In this document: positions 33,930 to 44,727 of the stretch, in pieces
How positions within the stretch are numbered: position 1 is the stretch's first letter
Layout: every line of letters begins with the position of its first letter
Origin: Haemaphysalis longicornis
Lineage: Eukaryota; Arthropoda; Arachnida; Ixodida; Ixodidae
Direction of reading: 5' to 3'
Assembly: GCA_013339765.2 (NCBI GenBank)
Contig: CM023448.1
Coordinates: 110,683,118 to 110,747,117 of the forward strand
DNA length: 64,000 nt
Made by a program: the position numbers and the translations under genes
Notes under the pieces: model-generated
The model's database searches: none
Told to the model about the DNA's origin: nothing
What the model saw: the letters and a program-made list of their open reading frames with translations, nothing else

Positions 33930-35060
33930 CATTGACGCCGCAGAATAGCAGACACCGACAAGCTTTCGCTGCCGCTATTATTACAGGATCGACAGACCGA
34001 TCCCATCAGCGGCATCACCATCTGCACAGTCCGCCCCCACGGGGCCGAGAAAGTGGCAATAGCGTTGGCCATAATACACCAACCGCCCCATCTAACATAT
34101 TATCCGACCCTCAGACGGCCGTACGAAATTTCACGCAGGGACACATCTCCTTCCCTGCTCACCAAATTCTCCTATCCCGTCCTCCTCCCGACCAAACCAT
34201 AACCGTCCACTGGACCCCCAGCCGCGTGGGTTTTGGCAGTGCGGAAACGGCTCACCTGGCTGCTCGAGGACTGATTTACCGAGCCCAGAAGTAGACGTCT
34301 CGCAGCACGGCGCACGAAACTCCCGCGAAACCCTTGCTTACCTTTAGTGGCCTTACCACACACTAGCGCCTACAGCGGCTACAACTATACTCGGGAACAA
34401 GTTAAGAACGGCAGTAGCTCATGTACGGTATAACTCCGCCCAAGTGACGGACCCGGATTGTCAACGGGCGCGCGCGTTTTGAAAGGATATTGCTATGAAT
34501 GTGTGATGTCGTCTGCTTTTTCTCACGTAGTTTGTTTGTCGTCGCTGCAATAGTTTATAAGCAAATTAAATCCGAAAAATTACGGAAACGGCTCATGTCA
34601 TGTTCAAAATACTCCCAGTAACGCACTACTTGCGCCGCACGGAGTAACATCCGGCAGCGGTGATGAAACACAGCGGCAGCTTCCATTGCCGTTCTTAAGT
34701 TGTAACCGAGTATACTTCCCCCTCACACGTCTCTCCCTCCACCCTTAGAGAGGTTATGGCGACAATTACAAACCCATTCCCTCCCCACCAGACACGTCCT
34801 CCACATCTATCCCACATTATATCCCCACCCAAACTGCCCGGCATGTGGCGCTCGAGATACCACGCCACATGCCATTTGGGAATGCCCCTTTTTACCCCCG
34901 CTCCGTTTACCCAACCCTCCCACTACCTGGCTGGAGGTGACCGGGAGCTCCTCACCCGAGCTACAGCTCCTGACCACCACTAGGGCTCAAGATTACCTGG
35001 CGCGCCTTCCCCACCTAAGGGACACTCGCCAGGACTGAGCCTCGCCATAAATAAAAGTTT
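33930..35060 (+). mobile_element. LINE 3' half: RNase H and C-terminal zinc knuckle
   Basis: The plus strand at 33,940-34,290 carries frame-shifted RNase H sequence with a V-H-W-T-P-S-R-V-G-F-G-S-A-E-T-A-H block, aligned with the W-T-P-G-H-x-G-x2-G-N-E-x-A-D end of RNase H. From 34,745 to the stop at 35,036 the frame is open and encodes C-P-A-C-G-A-R-D-T-T-P-H-A-I-W-E-C (CX2CX7HX4C). It then encodes L-L-T-T-T-R-A-Q-D-Y-L and ends Q-D-stop. An AATAAA at about 35,050 marks the 3' end. The middle (34,300-34,740) is non-homologous or decayed. Relatedness to the element at 20-25 kb is at domain level only. Confidence 0.75.
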
Positions 35061-35082
35061 TAGATTCGACGCTGAGAGCAGC

Positions 35083-35545
35083 TCTTGTCGACGGCCCTGT
35101 CCTTCCTGCGTGCGTCCGTCGTTGGCGTCCGCACTCTCCTCCGCTCACCCCCTCTCCTCTCCGATAGCGAACACTCTCTCGCGAGGGGCATTGGATTGGA
35201 TTCGATTGGATTGGCTTGACTTGGCTTGGCATGGATTTAGATTGGGTTGGATTAAAGTGGATTGTGTTGGATTGTGCTGCGTCATAGCCGCGGCAGACGC
35301 ACTGGCACCTGCGCTTGCCCAGGTGAGAGCGAACACTCTCTCAACATCTGCGGGTGTGCGGCCCAGCGCGCTCTCACTCCGCCGGTGGGCGGCGCTACGC
35401 GCGGTGCTGCGCATGTGTAGTACTCTCTCTCTCCGCGGTCTCCTCTCCTTCGGGCGCGACTGCGCATATAACCGGTGTGCCGCTCTCCGGCGGCCTTTCG
35501 GTCGACGGTTGCTCTCCGCGTGCGCTTGAACCCCCCTCAGCGTCG
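35083..35545 (+). promoter_or_regulatory. CpG-rich, promoter-like region with TTGGA repeat
   Basis: Very CpG-dense sequence with CTCTCTC tracts, CCGCGG, and a GCGCATATAACCGG element at about 35,460, then CGGTCGACGG. A degenerate (TTGGA)n array occupies 35,188-35,276. ACACTCTCTC is repeated at 35,169 and 35,334. The look is of a promoter or 5' end, but no start codon or gene can be attached. Confidence 0.3.
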
Positions 35546-35616
35546 CATCACACCAGGGTTCCCGGGAGGGGAGGTGGGCGTAATTTTTTTCTCTCTTTCC
35601 CTACCGCACGAACTAG

Positions 35617-35670
35617 GAAGCTATGCACTGCGCCTGCACGTGGCCGACCTCTCGAAGCAGATAGCAGAAG
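35617..35670 (+). CDS. Candidate 54-bp micro-exon
   Basis: The stretch follows a pyrimidine-rich tract ending in AACTAG and is followed by GTAAGG. One frame reads S-Y-A-L-R-L-H-V-A-D-L-S-K-Q-I-A-E, an amphipathic helix with GC-rich third positions. There is no flanking exon to confirm it and the protein is not recognised. Together with the CpG-rich block just upstream it may mark a plus-strand gene start. Confidence 0.22.
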
Positions 35671-36449
35671 GTAAGGTGGCCGGGCACGGCGAGGAACATC
35701 GGGCTTCAATGAACAGTGACATGGTATGCTTCTGTTCCTAGTGAAGATGAATCTCTCGGTGCTAAAGTTCCTGATTCGGCTTTTACTCGGTGCAAGCTGA
35801 ACACTCCACGCCCTCGAGACCGGCAGCTTGACACACTACGTCACGGTAGGTGGTAATCGTCCTTAGTATATCGTAGGCACCGTATCGAAACCCACTAGTG
35901 AGCCACCGCGACATTATAAAGGCTAGAAAATTCTTTTTATTCGCAATATCTCCGTTTAGTTAGCGCTCGTTGTTAAAATAGAAATAAAAAAAGCAATTCC
36001 ATCGGTTTGGAGACCTGCTGCATGCATAAATGTAAATGTAACTTTCAACTTCCTGTAGAGCTTTGAACGAAACTTGCTGTATTCATTTAACAAATGGCTT
36101 TCTGTCCACAAAACCACCCCATTATTTCTTGCGTTTAAGGTGTGCACTGCGCCCCGAAAATTAAAAAAAAACGAATTTACTTTGTTCATTTTTCTAACTG
36201 ATGCTTTGGTACTTTGATCGAAGCAGGCGCCGAAACTATATGAAACATGAAATGCTGTGTCGTATGTATTCTTTGTGCGTACTCTAATGCGTAGCACAGT
36301 GTTATGTGCCCCCAGAACAGCTAGCACACGCCGCATACGTGTATTGGACAACGCTTCATGAAACGGCTCATTCCAGACAGACAAGTGAAATCAATCATTC
36401 GCAATAGCTCTTGACTTGACAAGAAAATACTCGGTTCCTTGGGAGTGTG

Positions 36450-39400
36450 TTTATTTATGGCACATCAAATTACAACAAAAGCTCGAAGCATAGGCAAACC
36501 AAAACTCGTTCACAGGCAAACTCATCACAAGTAGATTCAATTGCACATACTAGGCGATGGGGACACAAACTGCGATGACAAGTCTGAAATGCGTAGTGCG
36601 ACAGATAAATGGGCGGTTCAAAAATATAAAAGCACACAAAAAAACGCCGATACGCACTTTGGTCTTAGCTGCACGTTGAATAGCTGGTTGTTTTGGAGTG
36701 CAATACATCATATGTGTGTGGCCCGAGCTGTCTTCTCTTGCAAAACCCTTTAAGCCCAGCTATGCTGGCCAGCAATGTATGAAACAAAACATGTAAGGCA
36801 CCAAAGTAAAACCTGGATCAGCTGCCCAATGTATTACGCAAAACTACAGTGAACCCCTCCCGGTTACGCATTACAACTCAGACGCAAATATATATGTAAA
36901 TACTCTGTTCAAATCAAGCATCAGTCACTTAAGTTGCAGTGAATGTTCGATTGCATTTGTCTCCAGTTGAAATAGCCAGATTGAATTCAAACTTCTTTAT
37001 GAGAGCAACCCACCACCATGCGATACTGAACACATTTCTTTTTGTTTACTGCTAAAAATGGCCTTGATTGCTGATAAAATATTTCTATTGTTTCAGCCTG
37101 GAAAAAACACTTCCGTTTATTTCGAAGAACCTCTGTAGTACATTGGTGTTGTGAAATACTGTTCTTGACACCCGGACTATAAACTGCTGTAGCATACTTG
37201 TGAAATGCAAGTTATTGTCCACATTTTTGTCTGCACAGCCTTTCAGCAGAATGTATAGCCTATTTCTGGTACGTAAAAGCAGTTGTATATAGAAAATTTA
37301 TGCACCAAAATATAGTTTCTATAACCTTGTGACATTACAAACCGCATTGCTTATTTGCAGTTGTCCCAAAAAGAGTTGCTTTTGTACGACTGTAATTTAA
37401 GAGCTCCCACAAACATAAGCAGTTTTTTTTTTTTCGAAACCCAGCTGCAGCCAACAACTCAACTATGCGTATACTGAAAGCAAGTGGCTGCGCCACGCAA
37501 AATTAGGAGATCACGCAGCCGCTCCAACATTCTGAGAGGCAACGTAAATTCTGTGCTACAGTAGGTATTAATGTGTGCGATCACTGTAATTGATGGTACT
37601 GTCGTCAAATGCTCAACTGCAACCCCGAAGGCTCCAGTCTTCTTGCAGCAATGGTAGATCCAAGACAATCGCTTCAAAGGTCCTTGAAATTAGCATTGCC
37701 AAGCCGCGGCGCATATGTCATTAGCCTCTCTCACCTCTTGACCATGCCACGAGGTACACACAACCCCTCCCTTCTCAGTGTAAACCTGTATCTCCCTCTA
37801 TCTTGCAGAATGTGTATTTTACACAGATATTGTTTCTAACCACAGCGGTAAAAACACAAATATCATACTTCTTGCTCCAAACTTATACAACGCAAAATCT
37901 GAAATAAACTAGTTCACAATCAGCAATAACCTTGCCAAAGTGTCATTGCTGCCTGACATGAATGATGATTACAAACTAATAAAAAAAACAGTGTGCATTG
38001 TACGTATGCAATGCTGTATGTATGTATGTACGTATATATAATTCGTTGTTTTGGGAATTTTGGAACCAGATTTGCTCGATAACTCGCATGAAAGCAGTGA
38101 GGTAAACAAGTCACATTAGGGTCAACATTTCCACTTGGCTTGTACTATAGGCCACGCTGGTTAATTATGCTGTGTAGAATCTCAGTGGTGGCTTATAGGG
38201 GGTTTTTTGGCTTGATAAAGTTTTTTTCATTCCACACATTCTTCACACAACAACTAAGCGCATGAACAAAAGAAAATATTTTTAATTAGGTAGTCAACAA
38301 ATTATACTTTTATGCAATAGCGCGAAATGCTTGAGTGGTGCAGGCAATGTTTAAGCGTGCTGTAATACATTGTAAACTGTGTCGAAGCTTTTGATATATG
38401 TGAACGGAGACGCTCGACAGGTAAATGAGCAGAAGAGCAACAGTGAAAACAGGAATTCAAGTGTCTGCCACTTTACGAGCCTGTACATTGTGCGAATGAG
38501 GTTAAACAATAGAGACGCAACTATGGTATGAAAAGGTATGTGTAAAAGGCAAAGAGGTGATAAAACTGCATCCTCATGAAAGAACGACTTGATCAAATGT
38601 GAGCAATGAGCATTTGAACCACGAAAAAAAAGGTCTCGAAAACCATCATGTGGGTAACACAACGGGGCACCCAACGCAACTTGCAAAACAATCTTGGAGA
38701 GATATAAATGAAGTAAAAAGCCTAGCTTAAGACATGGTCCCTGTCTAGAATCAATATGATAAATTGAGTACAATTGCAGTCATGCTTTGCATGACTGCAG
38801 GTTACAATCAACACTGTAGTTTCTTACAAATGCAATGGAGAGAGAGGAGGAGACAGCAGGAACAATGACCATACAGCGACCCGCGAAAATTCGCGGTGAC
38901 CAGGAACATCTTTTATCAAACAACATAGTAAAGCACATGCACTGCTTTTGTCGGACACACACCAAATATGCTTCTACTGGTGATATTTCTAAACTTTGCA
39001 ATACAAAAATACAGATTCGGGCTACTGATGTTGATGCGACCCGCATGTTTCCTCTTTTACATAAAGAGCATTGGCAGGTCAAATCTGCCGCAGTGGGACG
39101 CCCGAAAGGGCACCAGGCTTTCACGCACCAGGGCAGCCGAAATTTTTTTCGCACAGACTGGAACGAAATGCAACATAGCTCACAAAGGCGCAGAATATGT
39201 TTCCTAATGCTCGAGACACTTGTAACATGCTCAGAACAAGAAAGTAGGGTTTGAAAAAGGAAAGAGTATGCGTATATATGCAGCTTCAAGCTCATGGCTT
39301 ATGTAAGCGGCAATGCAAATGAAAAGTCTGAAAGGACCATTTCCCGACAGCACAAACAATGCTACTATGAAAAGATGGGCCCCCAGTAAATGCGATGTAT

Positions 39401-39600
39401 GCCAAAATTGACTTCTCAAACTTCCCAAAGAAAAAAATGCAGAAAATATGAAAACCATTAAAGGGCAGTATTGAAGATCAGCAACTCACTCGATTACATT
39501 TTCACCACAGTCGAATCCGGTCTCATTGCTGGCCACGCATTTGCAAAGGCATGCATGTCATTGCCACATGGGTACCCACTCCGGAGGGCGCTCAACCCTC
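36450..39600 (-). other. Probable long 3' UTR and downstream flank of COLGALT gene
   Basis: About 3.1 kb of AT-rich sequence follows the stop codon on the minus strand. Apart from short homopolymers, I see none of the SINE, LINE or foldback repeats found elsewhere. AATAAA hexamers on the minus strand at 37,121-37,116 and 36,455-36,450 are candidate polyadenylation signals. That it is UTR rather than intergenic is inference from repeat depletion and position. Confidence 0.4.
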
Positions 39601-39838
39601 TCACAGTTCTTCCCTAGTGACCACCGGTCCACTAGCCACATCTGTAGGAGGCAGAGCAGTCGTTGCGGCACGGTCCGAGTCGGTGGTGCCTAGCTCAGCG
39701 GCGGTCTCGACAATCACCGAGTCCTCAGTGTCGCTGATGTAGTGCTCTTCGCCTGTGTAGTGGGTTGGGTACACCAGCAGGGGATGGGCAGAGAAGGCCT
39801 TCAGGTCGCGCTGAGGGAAGTGTGCCGCCCAGGTTTTC
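39601..39838 (-). CDS. COLGALT1: Collagen galactosyltransferase (GT25), last coding exon
   Basis: A GGACGTGCAG acceptor opens the exon. Its first base completes the GA left by the exon ending at 53,429, giving Glu. The frame reads K-T-W-A-A-H-F-P-Q-R-D-L-K-A-F-S-A-H and continues P-L-L-V-Y-P-T-H-Y-T-G-E-E-H-Y-I-S-D-T-E. This matches the conserved end of the C-terminal GT25 domain of procollagen galactosyltransferases. A low-complexity Ser/Thr/Ala tail follows, ending T-R-E-E-L stop at 39,601. REEL resembles the RDEL/KDEL ER-retrieval signals of vertebrate COLGALT1/2, fitting an ER-lumen enzyme that adds galactose to hydroxylysine of collagen. The symbol is by family; orthology to paralogue 1 versus 2 is not resolved. 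Confidence 0.88.
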
Positions 39839-42519
39839 CTGCACGTCCAAAAAGGGAAGACCTTAACTGCATTCACTCCTTTAACTATGCGAGAGACCGA
39901 ATTCCCCCTCCCCCCCTCAGGCAACTTTACACGTTCTTGGTAGTTGAATCGCTCACACAGCTCAGTCCCCTATTTTGAAGACATAATTGACGTAGGCCGA
40001 AATGTGAAGGAGCACGAGGACAAAATGCAAGTTCGCTTTATTAGAAAGGCTGTTTTGTCCCAATAACAACAATACCAATTTTATCGCCAACTTGAAACAA
40101 ATAATCGAGACAATAAAGAAAACATATTCAACAGTGGCGACTCCCTTGCCACTTTCCGGCAATTCTTATATGACGTCACAGAATCTTTTTTTTGTGTGTG
40201 CATTTGGCAGCTGCCGGCCTAAGCCAACGCAGAAAAAATGACTGGGAAATTATAGTGGCGCTCTAGTTCCGCTTGATCGTATCGCTTGAATGTTAACGTG
40301 CAGTTAACACATTGGTAAAAGTGTTTCTGGTGCCAGTTCATAACACGTCACTCCGCCAACACTACGTCACTGTGGCGCGAAATTTGAAAGTTGTACTACA
40401 TTTCTTGCATTTTTTTGGTTAAAATAGTCTTTTCCCGCTCGAATAAAGCTGAGTGAGCTACCATACCAACAAAGTTTATTTTGTTTCATGGCCCATTTAA
40501 CTCGTTGTTACTAAGCGGGGATCAAAAGTAAAGCTCGTGCTATATTCAATGCGACTTTTTGGAATACTATGTAGTGCAAAGAGAATTTAGATATGGAAAA
40601 CTATATAAGAGAAGCTGGCTAATTTTTTTTTTAATATGGTGCAACAAGCAAGAAAAAAAGCTCCTAAATTCATTGCTGTACCTTACAAACAAGTCAGCTG
40701 CGGCAGTAGGATGTGGGTTCTCTGAGTGGTGTTGAACTTGCTGTTCACAAAGACGACTTCAGTACTTCATTATTGTTTTTATATGGTTCACCACAAACGT
40801 CCCGTTTACCCCCAGCCTTCGTTCTAGCTAACATACCATGGGCGACCGACTGCACACGTGCAACAGCCCCCTTATTTACATAACTGCGCCGAAGAACTCC
40901 GTGACGAGCTGTACAGCTCAAACTTATCTCTCCTGGTAGTATGATTTGCCTTATAACTCCTTTGTCTTAGGGGTAATTTGATTCCATGGCCTGTGATATC
41001 TACCACTCTAGTTTGGTATTGACTGCATGACCACTGTTAACGCAAAAGCGTATAGGAGCTTATGACACAGAAGAGTTGGCATCGGTGGCATGACACAAAA
41101 ATCCTGATTGGTTGATAGCATCACGACAAATGCGAGTCAGCAGAAAGTTTCCATCTGTCACGGAGTCCGCCGAATGGCACTGCGATCCTGACATCACTGT
41201 TTGTGTGTTTGCAAAACCACCGCGCCGGGAGAGAACATGTTTGCAATAGATGTGGTGCCGCATATCATTGCGGGTCGCTCTTCTGTGCCGTCGTCTTCTG
41301 CGAGCACGGATGGCGCATTTACGTCCGCTCCTGCTTGGCTACTGTTCTTCAGCTTCCTGCAAGTTTTTTTTTTTTTTCATTGCACTCATCCCACTGACCA
41401 CTAGGGCATGATAAATTTCATTTCTCTTTTTATTATTGCTTCTAATGAGTCGATCTTGGCACAGAAATGCTGCAGAAACCACTACTACGCTGACTATCTA
41501 CGATATGAGAGTCCCATCTTGTATGATACTCACGACGCAACTTTTTAACGCTGCAACGTTAAGGGCACCATGTAGAAGAAAAGCCGACGTCGGCGGCGGC
41601 GCTGACCATGAACAAAAAATCCCGTAGCGCAACTTGCCGCGCCTACCGAAACCCTCGGAATGGTAAGGCACTGCCTCAATACAGGTAGATGATGTCCGAG
41701 CAGGCGGCGCGATCCCGGGGGCAGGCGGCGCGAGATGCGGCATGCTACATTTTGCTTAAACAAAAAGAAAGAGCAAAAGACAGGACAAAGGAAGACTAGA
41801 CACACGAAGCGCTGCATGTGTTTAGTCTTCCTTTGTCCTGAACTGGCCCGCGTTACCTCTCTTTTGCATTTCATTTCGCCCCGACAGCCCGCCATCAAAT
41901 TTCACCGCCAATAAAGTGCTACGGATGTGCCAGTGAAGTGACTCCTGACGTGCGTCCCCTCCTCTGGCAGTGCGAGGGAGCCGGTGGTGTCCTAGGAACA
42001 CTAAATACGGAGAAGAACCGACGCCAAAGAGACACTTAGCTCACTATGGAGTTTCGCCAGCAACGCTTCCACAGCGAGCCACACTTAACCCTTCAAAACA
42101 TTCCCCTCCCTAACTAGGCCTCCCGCCATCCCAATCAATACAGCTAGGTTGTTGTTTCGTGTCACGCAGGAAACCGTCACGTAGAACGCCCTCTCATCAT
42201 CTTATGTCCTCGCCTTCCAGTGCTGTTTAACGAAGTCACCGCAACTTGGTATAATTTCCGGGTGCGTCAAGCCGGTGCGGTGCGGCGTGCTACGTCGAAA
42301 GGCGGCGGTTTTTGTGCCAACGTGACGTGACGAACCTTACGTCGTCGACCTCGACCGCCGCTGCCCGGCACGCGCGCGCTCGCTCCTGTTATGCGTGTGA
42401 TGGGTACGCGGCCGTATATCTGTGCCGGGCGCACCACACCGTCTTCTTCATAGCCGAGTATGACAATGCTATTGTGTTCCACACTTAAAAGCGAAGCTTA
42501 AACATCCTCCCGTTTTTAA
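39839..42519. other. Intron sequence of COLGALT gene, left part
   Basis: The 13.6 kb intron starts here. A dispersed repeat at 41,575-41,670 (AAAAAATCCCGTAGCGC, CTACCGAAACCC) recurs inverted at 49,995-50,105. A hairpin lies at 41,782-41,839. The rest shows no gene. Confidence 0.5.
41782..41839. repeat. 22-bp-arm hairpin
   Basis: AGGACAAAGGAAGACTAGAC at 41,782 is inverted at 41,818-41,839 (one mismatch), with a 14-nt spacer containing GCGC. Confidence 0.85.
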
Positions 42520-42720
42520 AATGCAGAGCATTTCTTTAACTCGCACTGTCACCAGTCGTCCCTTCGCGTTGTCCGCTCTCAACAACAGGTGCGGGCGCGC
42601 ATGCGCGTGCTCCGGCGCTGAAAGAGGCGTTGCAGCAGCAGGTGCTGCCTCCTCTCCCTCTACTGCGCGAGCTAAGGCAGCGGCGAAGCGTCAGCGTCGA
42701 GCTACAGTGAACTAGAATAT
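42520..42720 (+). mobile_element. Relative of the inverted-repeat element at 48.2 kb
   Basis: Begins AAATGCAGAGCATTTCTTTA-ACTCGCACTGTCACC, as does the left arm at 48,168. It shares CGCTCTCAACAACAGGTGCG with that element. AAATGCAGAGCATTT is itself a short palindrome. CTAGAATATTCTAG at 42,712-42,725 is another. No other end was found. Confidence 0.5.
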
Positions 42721-42861
42721 TCTAGTTCACTCTAGTCGAGCGGCCGATTCCGAGCTCGAGAACGAGAGGCCGCCGCCAGTCGTCAGCGTCGAACTGCGGA
42801 TCCATCGAATCGAGAGCGAGACACGGCTTCGAAACGTCAGCGGCGAGCGGCGGACCCCGCG

Positions 42862-43190
42862 TTACGAGAACGAGATGCCGCGGTCGGCCTTGTTGACGTA
42901 GTCCACGACGTACGCCGCGCACGCGTAGTGGTCGAGGATGATCTGCAGGTCCATGTTGGAGTCGAGAACCCTTCCGATCCACGGGTTGAACGCGTTCACG
43001 CGCTTCTCGGCGGGGGTCCTCGCGTGAAGCACGCATGGACGCGACGCGCCAGCCCGCAGAATCTCCGAGTACTCCTCCCCGGACCGCACGTCGAAGGCGC
43101 GCAGGAACTCGTCCAAGCTCGCAAACTCCCCGTGCTCCAACGCCTCGTGCATTTCGTCGTACTTGGCCTTCAAGCGCCGTCGATGCACCC
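42862..43190 (-). pseudogene. Helitron/Helentron-type replicase-helicase fragment
   Basis: The minus strand encodes E-E-Y-S-E-I-L-R-A-G, then R-T-P-A-E-K-R-V-N-A-F-N-P-W-I, then N-M-D-L-Q-I-I-L-D-H-Y-A-C-A-A-Y-V-V-D-Y-V and N-K-A-D-R-G-I-S. The order matches the region upstream of the PIF1-like helicase in Helitron-type proteins, where 'N-x-D-x-Q-x3-D ... Y-V-x-x-Y-V-x-K-x-x-R-G-x-S' is conserved. Only about 100 codons remain, with no Rep HUH motif or Walker A. The valine run at its start comes from a (GTT)n repeat. GC3 is high. It lies inside the COLGALT intron. Confidence 0.6.
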
Positions 43191-44209
43191 GTACGACAAC
43201 AACAACTACAACTACCACAGCCTACTACCACAACCTACGCCACGTGACCACCCCCACGTGACCACCCCCGCATTTACTCGTGTCCCTCGCGCGGGGGCAT
43301 GCGACGGGGGCACTTTTGTTTTTTTATATCGACTAAGCTTTATTTTTCCATACTACCTACGCTGAATTCAACCACCGCGAAATGGTCAATGTGACTGCTT
43401 TTTTTCTTGTAAATTGCAATTACGACGTAATTTTTTTTCTAAACCCTTATTTATGTATTCTGCCATGATTAGGTTGCTAGTATGAAGGGGAGCCTTTATA
43501 AACAGTTTACGACGCAATAATTGACGTAGGCACAACTGCAGTGTGCCGCTTCTAAACCGGTCTTGAGTGATAGCTCGAGTGCAAATGTGAAGGAGCGCGT
43601 ACTGCCGGTCCTCACTGCTCCGCGTAATGCCCCGTACCGCACCGTGCGCACTCCTCTGCGCCACAAGTATACGGAGCAGCAAGTACTCACTCCTTCACAT
43701 TCGCACGTAGTCGGGTTTTGCACATCCGTGCAAGCCGTTTCGGTGAAGCCATTTCGTTATGCGAACTTTTCAGTCAACAGATATGTGCGTATACTTGTTT
43801 GAAAGTACCGGTGTATTTTGATTTGGGCGGATGGATCGTACATTGCAGATGACCGCACTGATTGGTTGTTTCTACTACTAATGCCATGTTTTGAAAGGTT
43901 ACGTTTACAATTTGAACATTTTTATGTTTTGCAGCAGAGTTGTATTAGATTTTTCGTGTAAGTGCTCCTAAACTTTCACCGTCCAAACAGAAAATTAAAA
44001 AAAGAACTGTGGTTGATTCCTCTGTCATAGGAATCAGTAAAACACGAAAGTGAAATGTGCAGCGAAATCTGCAGCTGAGCATAATCTGCGGGTCAGCGGC
44101 TGTCTTGTGGGTGTGCTTGGCGAGCGACGGATCACTTCGGATGCTGGCGGATCTCTGGCGGACGGATGCTGGCGGACGGATGCTGGCGGATCACTTCGGC
44201 AAAGGTGCA

Positions 44210-44485
44210 CTGGCGTCGTTTCCGTGACGGATATGACGTCAGTGAAATCTTGGGGTATCGCGGCATAAAACACTGTCGTGTTAAAATATAAAACCCGAAA
44301 ACGAATAACCCTAAGTATAACGTACTCTTTAGTACTGAAGGTTGCTTCCCCGCAAGAAGACCCTGCGTGCAGGGGTGCACCCTTTACAGACCACTTGCTT
44401 TGTTGTACTGGCGTCACTTCCGTGACGGATATGACGTCAGCGAAATCTTCCTGTATACTGGAATAAAACACTTTCGTGTTAAAAA
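44210..44485 (+). repeat. Duplicated segment with TGACGTCA motif
   Basis: CTGGCGTC-TTCCGTGACGGATATGACGTCAG followed by GAAATCTT and ATAAAACACT-TCGTGTTAAAA occurs at about 44,208-44,285 and again at 44,406-44,482, 197 bp apart. Upstream at 44,135-44,200 GGATGCTGGCGGA is repeated three times. Each unit carries a full CRE palindrome (TGACGTCA), probably incidental. Confidence 0.75.
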
Positions 44486-44497
44486 ACACGTTCGGGT

Positions 44498-44727
44498 TCC
44501 TGTGGCAATTGAATCCCGGACCACAGAGTAGCAGCCGAGTGCGTCGCCACGGCGCTATCCCCGGCAGCGCATAGGCGTTTCCTAGTCAGCACAGCCAAGA
44601 GGCACGTTTGAAGCTACGTGCATGTGGCCCCCAATTTATTCGCGCAGACCCGCTTGGTCTCGTAGTGTAGTAGTTCCGCTCCTGCGAAGCAATCATCCTA
44701 ACCCGGGTTCAAATCCCGTTACCGCTT
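44498..44727. mobile_element. Pair of tRNA-like SINE heads in opposite orientation
   Basis: The minus strand at 44,575-44,498 has GCCGTGGCGACGCACTCGGC (A-box-like) and CCGGGATTCAATTGCC (B-box-like). The plus strand at 44,651-44,727 has GGTCTCGTAGTGTAGTAG and CCGGGTTCAAATCCCG, followed by a T run. Neither folds into a convincing complete tRNA (acceptor arms do not pair), so I call them tRNA-derived repeats, not tRNA genes. Confidence 0.5.

Noticed and set aside
35956..36384. 142-codon minus-strand frame
   Set aside because: AT-rich codons, no recognisable domain, low complexity in parts. No support as a gene.
44651..44727. Possible functional tRNA gene
   Set aside because: Good B box, but the acceptor stem does not pair and the anticodon loop is irregular. 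More likely a tRNA-derived repeat.
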